Origin: Rufibacter roseolus
Lineage (GTDB): Bacteria > Bacteroidota > Bacteroidia > Cytophagales > Hymenobacteraceae
DNA: 64,000 nt
Assembly (NCBI RefSeq): GCF_017916365.1
Contig: NZ_JAFMSU010000001.1
Location: 1,426,001 to 1,490,000 of the forward strand
Reading direction: 5' to 3'
The notes under the pieces were generated by a model. The model did not search any database. It saw nothing but the letters and a program-made list of their open reading frames with translations, and was not told where the DNA came from. Every line of letters starts with the position of its first letter. Position 1 is the first letter of the stretch. The translations under genes and the position numbers were made by a program. Below are positions 17,176 through 24,300 of this stretch, piece after piece.

Positions 17176-17904
17176 ATGTATTTTCTCTCCAGGTTAGTGT
17201 TGTTTTTCGCGGGTATTCTGTTTTTGGCGGGCTGCTCGTCTTCAGGTAAGGAGGAAGTTGAAAATACGCCAACTCCTAAAATCCCGAGTTCGCCTTCTGC
17301 TTCCACCGCTTACCTGGCCTTGGGCGATTCTTACACCATCGGGCAGGGTGTGGCGGCTACGGAGCGGTGGCCGGTTTATTTGGCTAATATGCTGGGGGCG
17401 GAAGGGGTGAAGGTGGGCGAGCCGCGCATCATTGCGCAGACCGGTTGGACCACTGCCAATCTTCTACAGCGCGTGAAGTCTGAGAAGTTTGACGGAGATT
17501 TCGGGTTAGTCTCGCTTATGATAGGGGTGAATAACCAATACCAGAACCGCAGCCTGGAGGAGTTCAGGATGCAGTTCAAAGAGCTGTTGGCGCTGAGTAC
17601 CAAACTGGCGCAAAACGACCCTAAAAATGTGCTGGTGCTTACCATCCCAGACTGGGGTGCCACGCCTTATGCTTCGGGCTGGGACCGGGCGTACATCACG
17701 GCGCAGATCAAAAAGTTCAATGACGTGATCAAAGCGGAGACGGTTGTAGCAGGTATTACCGTTATAGATATTTATGACATGACTTTGGCCGTGAAAGAAT
17801 CGCCTCAGCTTTTGGCACCTGATGGATTGCACTACAGCGGATTGATGCACCAGCTATGGGCGCAACAGGCCTTGCCGGAGGCGAAGAAGAAACTCCTGGA
17901 TTAA
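17176..17904 (+). CDS. SGNH/GDSL-type esterase lipoprotein
   Basis: A lipobox FLAGC places the lipidated Cys at residue 20 of 242. The SGNH fold blocks follow: block I GDSYTIG with nucleophile Ser52, block III GVNNQ with the oxyanion Asn, and block V DGLHYS with Asp216 and His219. The enzyme is therefore an exported ester hydrolase anchored in a membrane, close to the TesA/arylesterase subfamily. The ATG at 17176 is chosen because the signal peptide starts there; an in-frame GTG at 17143 is upstream. The substrate is unknown. Confidence 0.92.
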   Translation: MYFLSRLVLFFAGILFLAGCSSSGKEEVENTPTPKIPSSPSASTAYLALGDSYTIGQGVAATERWPVYLANMLGAEGVKVGEPRIIAQTGWTTANLLQRVKSEKFDGDFGLVSLMIGVNNQYQNRSLEEFRMQFKELLALSTKLAQNDPKNVLVLTIPDWGATPYASGWDRAYITAQIKKFNDVIKAETVVAGITVIDIYDMTLAVKESPQLLAPDGLHYSGLMHQLWAQQALPEAKKKLLD

Positions 17905-17996
17905 ATTTTTTTGGGAGGTCTCATTTTTGGAACGGTATATGTAATACGGATTTTGCCGCCGCAGCGACACAAAATTAACCTCACAATCTATCCCGT

Positions 17997-18419
17997 ATGG
18001 AAATGAAATTTAACGCAGTTGGTGCCCTGTTAGTGGCAGGGATTTTAACGTTGTCTGGTGCCTCGGCGCAAACCCCAAATAAACCCATTGCTTTGCAGAA
18101 AACCGCTTCTGTAGCCAGGGTTGCTCCTGGTAAAGACGCACCTGTCCGTCGTGAGACTTTATCCGGCATAGACCTGTTTCCTCAGGACAAAAAGAACGAT
18201 ATTTTCATGCTTTCTTTCCAGCAGGAGATCCCCGAGGATGGGGTACTGGAGCTCACCAACTATGCGGGGAAAGTATTATACACCACCGTCATCCCTAAGG
18301 GAGACAATACCCTGGCACCTCCCTTGAACATAGGCAAATTGAAAACCGGCACGTACCTGGTGGAAGTAAAAACTGGCAACACGGTGTACTGGAAAAAGCT
18401 CCGCGTTAGGCTGAGGTAA
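17997..18419 (+). CDS. Small secreted protein made mostly of a T9SS-sorting-like beta domain
   Basis: The 140-residue product has a signal peptide (cleavage near SGASAQ). After about 45 residues of linker comes one beta-sandwich-like domain with the pattern of type IX secretion C-terminal domains: LELTNYAGKVLYTTVIPKG, then LNIGKLKTGTYLVEVKTG and a basic KKLRVRL end. Normally such domains sit behind a large cargo; here there is none. It might be a free-standing structural protein of the same fold rather than a secretion signal. I am confident it is exported, less so of the domain match. Confidence 0.75.
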   Translation: MEMKFNAVGALLVAGILTLSGASAQTPNKPIALQKTASVARVAPGKDAPVRRETLSGIDLFPQDKKNDIFMLSFQQEIPEDGVLELTNYAGKVLYTTVIPKGDNTLAPPLNIGKLKTGTYLVEVKTGNTVYWKKLRVRLR

Positions 18420-18474
18420 TATCAAGAAATCAGAGGTATGTTGCCTTCTGATTGGGATCAGTCCACTATTCTTG

Positions 18475-18510
18475 ATTTCCCTTCTGGGAGGGGTAGGAGA
18501 GGGTTCCTCC
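18475..18510. repeat. GGGAGGGGTAGGAG repeat
   Basis: CCCTTCTGGGAGGGGTAGGAG resembles the unit at 2402-2430 (CCCCTACTCGGAGGGGTAGG). It lies between convergent genes, next to a terminator. Confidence 0.4.
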
Positions 18511-18564
18511 TGAAGCTATATCTGAGGCGTGCTTTCTCAAGCCTTTCTTCTGAATTTTGCCAAC

Positions 18565-18600
18565 AAAAAGGCCTGCGGTATTTTCTCCGCAGGCCTTTTT
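18565..18600. terminator. Bidirectional terminator
   Basis: A perfect 14-bp stem AAAAAGGCCTGCGG/CCGCAGGCCTTTTT with an 8-base loop. It has T runs on both strands and lies between two convergent genes (18419 and 18614). Confidence 0.9.
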
Positions 18601-18613
18601 GTTTGTGCTGATT

Positions 18614-19621
18614 TTACCAGTTGAAGGTGAGCAACACCAATTCTGAGGAGCCATCGTCATTATCGGCCACGGCCACGGCTTCCAGGTGGTGGCGGTGTTC
18701 GTCTATAATACAGATAGATTCAATTTTGCTTTTAAGGATACTGCCGTCTTTCTCTTTCACGGGGATCACGGTCTGCGGTACGGTGGCCTGGGCAGAACCC
18801 TTAGGGTGGGCTTTGAGCCAGCCTACCAGGCTACCATAGACTTCCCCGTCCAGCACGGCGTTGGGCGTTTCCTCGGCAGAGGCCGTGAACAAGAGCCTGC
18901 CACCCAATCCGGTCGCCAGACCAGAGAAGCCGGTTTTGATCTGGGCCAAATCGGGAAGGACCCAGGGCTGAATGGCAGATGGTTGGGGTGCCTCGCCTCT
19001 GCCGCGCAGGAAAGACGTGATAGACGACAGCGTATAGGTGATGAGCACATTATGGCCGCCCGGCGCAAAACGCTGCAGCAGGTATAGGTATTCCTCATCT
19101 GCCGAGAGACCTTCAATGTTGAGGGCGGCTTCGCCGGTGATGGCTTTGTTCTGGCGCAGCTGATCGTAGAGTTTTTCCAGGGGTACCTGTACCGGTTTGC
19201 CCGCGCCCTGCCGGGTGATGGGGACCAGATAACCGACATTACGCATGCTGGTAGCCCCCGAGCCCACAATGAACAAGTACGGTTGCCCTTCCAGCATCAC
19301 CGAGGTAATGGCCTCCAGGTCTGGTTTCACGGGTTTGGGAATGCGACCGCCCACCATTGATTTCGCCTCCAGCAAAGACACTTTCTGCACCACCTTAAAC
19401 TGCTCATTGAGGCAGAACAGGTACGGCGAATCATCCCCGATGACGTAATATTGGTCGCCTACGCGCTCAATGCCCGAGGCCGAGGGAACGCCCTCCAGCA
19501 CCATTTTCTGGGTTACAACAGCGGCAGGTTGGGCTGAATCTGAGGATGACTGGCAGCCGGTGGAGAATACAGTCATGGAAAGAAAGAAGCAAAAGCAAAG
19601 TTGACGTACGAACATAATCAT
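18614..19621 (-). CDS. Exported lipoprotein with beta-propeller-like sequence (DUF6929-like)
   Basis: The 335-residue protein starts with a signal ending VFSTGC, a lipobox with Cys near residue 23. The mature part has repeated strand-turn segments such as GIERVGDQYYVIGDDSPYLFCLN, PDLEAITSVMLEGQPYLFIVGSG and LSADEEYLYLLQRF, and ends IDEHRHHLEAVAVADNDDGSSELVLLTFNW. This spacing suggests a beta-propeller. I recall this conserved pattern, including KPDLEA, from DUF6929, but have not checked it. Two start codons (19621 and 19615) are possible. Function is unknown. Confidence 0.75.
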   Translation of the reverse strand: MIMFVRQLCFCFFLSMTVFSTGCQSSSDSAQPAAVVTQKMVLEGVPSASGIERVGDQYYVIGDDSPYLFCLNEQFKVVQKVSLLEAKSMVGGRIPKPVKPDLEAITSVMLEGQPYLFIVGSGATSMRNVGYLVPITRQGAGKPVQVPLEKLYDQLRQNKAITGEAALNIEGLSADEEYLYLLQRFAPGGHNVLITYTLSSITSFLRGRGEAPQPSAIQPWVLPDLAQIKTGFSGLATGLGGRLLFTASAEETPNAVLDGEVYGSLVGWLKAHPKGSAQATVPQTVIPVKEKDGSILKSKIESICIIDEHRHHLEAVAVADNDDGSSELVLLTFNW

Positions 19622-19733
19622 TTTGGGTCTACCCTAAATCTGATCCATGGACAATGACCTATTCCTCGGATGTATGGTGTACGAGGCAAACTTGTTTTTA
19701 GCCCGATTTTAAAGAAATGACGGTAAAACAGCA

Positions 19734-20627
19734 TCAGACCAGGGCCATTTCTTCCAGTACCTGCCGCGCCCGCAGGCAACTGGCTTCCTTGTCTTTGATC
19801 TCCAGCATAATGTCCACATCCAGCCCGTTGAGGTGGGTGAGAAACTCGCGGAACAGCTCGGTCTCTATGCTGGTAATGTGCTTGCCCTTGCGCTCGCCGG
19901 GGCTCTGGGAGCTGTAGTCCATCATGAGCACGCCATCTTGCTGCGGGTGCCAGGTACCTGAGGCCAGTTGCAGGGCCTCTTCCATGGGCTCGCCGTTGTT
20001 CAAACACTCGTGATGGAAATTATCGAAGAGGATGGGGATGCCTGTCTCAGCGTGCAGTTCCAGGCAATCCTGCAGACTGTAAAGTCGGTCATCGTTCTCC
20101 ACCACCAGGCGCGCCTTCACGGCCTCGGGCAGTTGGTGATGGAAGGTCTGGATAAAGCGTTTGAGGGCCGCAGGTTTGTCGCCGTACACGCCACCCGCAT
20201 GGATCTGCAGTTTGGCCGTGGAGTCCAGCCCCATCAGATCCATAACGCTGCCCTGGTATACCAGCTCCGCGATGCTGTTGCGCACAATGCGCTCATCTGG
20301 CGAATTGAGTACCACAAACTGGTCTGGGTGCATGGAGATGCGCATGTTGTGCTTCTTGATGTAATCGCCCAGGCGCCGGAACGTCATCTGGAAATGCTGC
20401 TGCCAGTTGTAGGTGCAGATCTCGTGCGAGGCGAACGGCACCAACCCGGAGCTCATCCGGAAGAACAGGAATCCGTGCTCCAGGTTGTACTCCAGGATAC
20501 GGCGCAGACAGGCCAGGTTTTTCTCCACCATCTGCACCAGCCGCTCCTCATTGTAAGAAGCCAGCCTGAACGTGCCCGACGAACTGCAGTCCAATGATTC
20601 ATTCACACAGGGATATCCGATCTTCAT
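19734..20627 (-). CDS. uvsE: UV DNA damage endonuclease
   Basis: The 297-residue product matches the UvdE/UvsE TIM-barrel nucleases, which nick DNA 5' of UV photoproducts and start an alternative excision repair route. Conserved blocks are IGYPCVNESL at the N-terminus, RMSSGLVPFASH, RISMHPDQFVVLNSP, QIHAGGVYGDK, LVVENDD, ILFDNFHH and MLEIKDKE; the His, Glu and Asp residues in these blocks bind three metals. Length is normal. No repair partner is adjacent. I see no match to a LexA-like site upstream, only palindromic repeats farther away. Confidence 0.95.
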   Translation of the reverse strand: MKIGYPCVNESLDCSSSGTFRLASYNEERLVQMVEKNLACLRRILEYNLEHGFLFFRMSSGLVPFASHEICTYNWQQHFQMTFRRLGDYIKKHNMRISMHPDQFVVLNSPDERIVRNSIAELVYQGSVMDLMGLDSTAKLQIHAGGVYGDKPAALKRFIQTFHHQLPEAVKARLVVENDDRLYSLQDCLELHAETGIPILFDNFHHECLNNGEPMEEALQLASGTWHPQQDGVLMMDYSSQSPGERKGKHITSIETELFREFLTHLNGLDVDIMLEIKDKEASCLRARQVLEEMALV

Positions 20628-20846
20628 GGTTCACAAGGTTTGATGCTATAAACCCTTGCCCCAGGCATAAGTTTATGGATTAGTTAACGAAGGCCCGCCC
20701 GTTGTGTTCCGATGAAGTGCTGTGTTTGAATAAATGAAGTTCTAGCTTTGGACAACGTCTGCTTGATTCAGGTGCGTGACATAGCGTTTTAAACCCGTTT
20801 TCATAGAATTAAGTCGGCAACGGATTAGGCTGGAGACTACCAACCC

Positions 20847-20914
20847 ATGGTTCAAGTCTGTGACTTGGACCTATTATGCGGGCAGTTGCAACTGCCCTGA
20901 GGCATTAGCCTCAA
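20847..20914. repeat. Three-hairpin repeat, copy 3 (family C)
   Basis: Hairpins in order: GGTTCAAGTC-TGT-GACTTGGACC, a perfect 16-bp palindrome GGCAGTTGCAACTGCC, and TGAGGC-ATTA-GCCTCA. It lies in the 681-base gap 20628-21308 together with the composite repeat at 20934-21188. I see no gene in this gap. Confidence 0.8.
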
Positions 20915-20933
20915 GCTGAATTTTTAACTTTTT

Positions 20934-21188
20934 CCGCTGGCGCGAGCCTCCGGCTTGTGTCCGCACGCATATTGAATGGAAAGGCCTACCCTCTTTTGTC
21001 ATCCTGAAAGGATCTTGTGAGCAAACAGAATTGGCGTTTCTCTAACGTTTTTCTAGTTCGCCACAAGATCTTTCCAAGATGACAGCAGGGAAATTGTAGG
21101 AATGTAGGGTAGGGTTCGGGATTCCTGAAAGCCAAAACAAGCCTTTCATGAATGCGTGCGGACACGAGCCGGAGGCTCGCGCCAGCGG
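20934..21188. repeat. Composite inverted repeat A2: GCTGGCGCGAGC pair around a family B unit
   Basis: The outer halves lie at 20934-20970 and 21151-21188 in inverted orientation, separated by 180 bases. The inner family B unit is at 20997-21084. The arrangement and spacing match composite A1 at 12653-12906, while the spacer sequences outside the family B unit have diverged. The left half hairpin is CGAGCC-TCC-GGCTTG and the right is CGAGCC-TCC-GGCTCG. Confidence 0.85.
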
Positions 21189-21232
21189 GAGCTAAGGACA
21201 AGTCCTTTAAAGGGGAATGGAATGGCATAAAA

Positions 21233-21271
21233 CGTTTCGGGCCTGTTTTCTGCAAAACAGGCCCGAAAACG
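21233..21271 (-). terminator. Terminator of the macroglobulin gene
   Basis: Stem CGTTTCGGGCCTGTTTT/AAAACAGGCCCGAAAACG with a 4-base loop and one bulged A. It lies 38 bases past the stop codon at 21309 and is followed by TTTTATG on the minus strand. Confidence 0.7.
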
Positions 21272-21308
21272 GGAGTGTATACACTCAGGACTCAAGACTC
21301 AGAACTCC

Positions 21309-24300
21309 TTACTTCACGTTCACCTCTTTTACGCCTTCCCGCCCGAAGAAAGTAGGGAAATACATGAGCTCTGCTTTGGCCGGGTTCAGGGTGTAGGTGC
21401 CTTTGTAGCGGGGCAGCAGCTGGATGGTGAACGTGTACTTCCCTCTGCTCAGGTGGTTGGAGAAGATAGATACTTTGTGGCGGAAGTACTCGCGGTGCGC
21501 CTCGTAGCGGCCCCAGCTGGATTTGGAGTCATAGGTGCAACCGGCGGGGATGGGCACTTCAATCATCACGTAAGAGGCATCGGCTTTCACTTCTATCTCT
21601 ACTTCCATCTGCACCGGTTTACCCGCCGACAAAGTGGCTTTGGCCTGCTTGGTATCGGCGAAGGACGTGCGGACCACAAAGTCTTTGTCTACCCGCGCGG
21701 GTTGGGCGATCCACTCGTTCTGGTAGGCGGTGAGATACATCGCCAGCGAACCTTGTTTCTTAATGGTAATCTGCTGGGTGGGCGTAAAGGTGGTGTCAAC
21801 CGGGAATTTCTTGAGCGTGGCATTCACCCCTCCAGAGAGGAAAAGCTGGTTCTCGGGAGTCTGGCCTTTCTCTTTGACCAAATCAGGCAGAAGCGTCTCT
21901 AGGATTCTCGCTGATTCATAGGTGTTGCGCCAGTAACCGGTGCGCCGCTCGTTCAGCAGGAACGCCTGGATTCTGAGCAGATCGCGCTCGTGGTTGCCCG
22001 CCGCTTTCAGGATTTCGTAGGCCAGCAGCGTGTTGGAAATGTGATTGTCAAACAGGCTGTTTTTGTTTTCGCCCCAATGCAGACCGCCCAAGATGGTGGT
22101 GCGCTGGTACTTCTGCAGGGTATCTAAGGGAGCCCTCAGGTTCAATTGCTGCCGAAGTCTGGTCAGGCGGAACTGGTCTTCCAGAGAGAGTTTGGGTTGT
22201 TTCTCTAGCTTGGTCACGTACGCCGGGAAGTCAACTTTGGCATCTAGTTTCTGTAGAATCTCCAGCGCCCTGATTTTGTCACTGGCGTCTTTCCTTTCCA
22301 CATGATAGGTGAGGTAGTCAACCAGCGGTTGTTTCTTGAAACTGGTGGTGTAGCCTTCCTGCTGGGCCATGACCAAAGTCTCGGTGACGTGGTGGCTGAT
22401 CCAGAGGTAAGCGGGGCCGTTTTCCCACCAGCTCCAGGTACCGTCTTCTTTCTGGGTTTTCTCCAGGTGCCGGATCAGGCGGCGTACCATTTTGTCGTGC
22501 TCAAACTCCTTGCCTAACGCCGCCTGGATGCGTTTCTCCCACAGCAAGCCTTTCAGTTTAGAGGCGGCCTGCTCATTGCACCAGTATTCATAGCGGTGGA
22601 GGGCCTTGATCTCGTCCAGCATGACTTGAAGCAGACTGCTTTGGGCGTAGAAGTGCGCCGGTCCTTTGTTGGGATCAAACGTTAGGGTAAGCGTGGTGTC
22701 AATGGGCAGCGACAAGAAAACGCCTGTACGCTCCAGCACGCCTTTTTTATACACGCCAATGTGCCGCCTCTCCCCGTCTGAGATGCCGCTGCCCTGCCGC
22801 AAAGAGTACATCAGTTCCACCGAGTCCGGTGCTACGGCCGGAGCCTGAATCATGACAGTATCGGTGAACACGCGGCCCAATTTCAGGTTTTGTTGCCGAA
22901 GCGTTTGTCCGTTGAATTCGAATCGGGTCTGTACTGAGGCGGTATCTGGCAGGTAGTTTACCGCTTTGCTGATGATTTGCGTTTTATCGCCTTCAATCAG
23001 GAACCTGGGGCCGCTCAGGGTCGCCATCATGGCTTTGAACGACCGGATCTCGGTGCTGGTCTGGCCGCTTCGTTTGTTTCCGTCCATGGCCAGCACGTGC
23101 GCTTTCCAACTGGTGACATCGCCGGGGAAGGTGACCGGAAAGGTGACTTTGCCTTGTTTGTCGGTGGCCAGGCGCGGTTGCCAGAAGGCATAATCAGAGA
23201 AGTAGCTGCGGATGGAGGCGGTGGCGTCTGCCTCGGGGCCAGCCAGAAGCGGCTGCTCGGCATCGGCTTTGCCTTTCTTGGTGGTAATGATGATGACGCC
23301 GTTTGCTGCCGCGGCTCCGTAGATGGCGGCTGCCTCTGCGCCTTTCAGGGTGGTAGTGGAGGCAATGGCGTTCGCCCCCAAATCTCCTATATTTCCGCTG
23401 AACGGCAGACCATCAACAATAATGAGCGGTTGTGAGTTGCCCTGGATGGATGAATTCCCTCTGATGCGGATAGGACCATTGGATTCTGCTACCTGCACAC
23501 CGGCTACCCGGCCTTGCAATGCACCTTGTATCCCGTAGCCGGTGACCACCACTTCATCTAATGCTTTAGCATCAGTCATTAGTTTGATGTCTATGCGGCG
23601 GCTGCCCCTTACCGGTACTTCCTGGTTTATATATCCAATGAAGGAGATCACGAGCACACCGTTTGAAGGGGCTTCAATGGAGAACCTGCCATTCACATCA
23701 GTTGCAGTAGCTGTGCTGGTCCCTTTTATCTGAACCGTTACTCCTGGCATGGCCTCTCCGGTGGCCGCATCAAACACCTGGCCTTCTACTTCATTGAAGT
23801 AGCTCCCCAAAGAACCACTGTAGATCACTGTGGGAGCTGGATTGGCAGGAGCCGGTACAGACAATGGGGCGGTTGTGATTGCCCGGCGTTTGGCGGCTTC
23901 CACGCTGTTCTGTAAATACGCTTCCAGGGCTTTGGTCTCCGGGGTAGGAGCTTTTAGCTGAGATTTGCTGAAAAGAAGGCGCAGTTCCCCGTCGGGCCGG
24001 ATGGTCACCAGGGTGCTGATTTGCCGATGGTCAGGAAACACCAGCACCAGTTTGTATTTCTTGGGAGCCAGTTGGTTCAGGTGGTTCATGCTGCCTCGGT
24101 ACATGGCTACCTGTTCATTGGAGGCATTGGGTTCATACAAAAAGAAAAACCTGGGGCCTTCTGCAAACGTGGAATCCAGTTGCCAGTGCAAACGGCCGCT
24201 ACCAGCTTCGGTGCGGTACTCGGGTTTTTCCAGTATTTGAGATAACCAGAAAGCGTTTTGGGCTTCTTCCCACTGGTGCCGCAAGCCTTTTTCTGTATAA

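Noticed and set aside
20725-20750. TTTG...TAGCTTTG promoter-like pair
   Set aside because: The spacer is 14 rather than 19-21 bases and no gene lies downstream on that strand for 6 kb.
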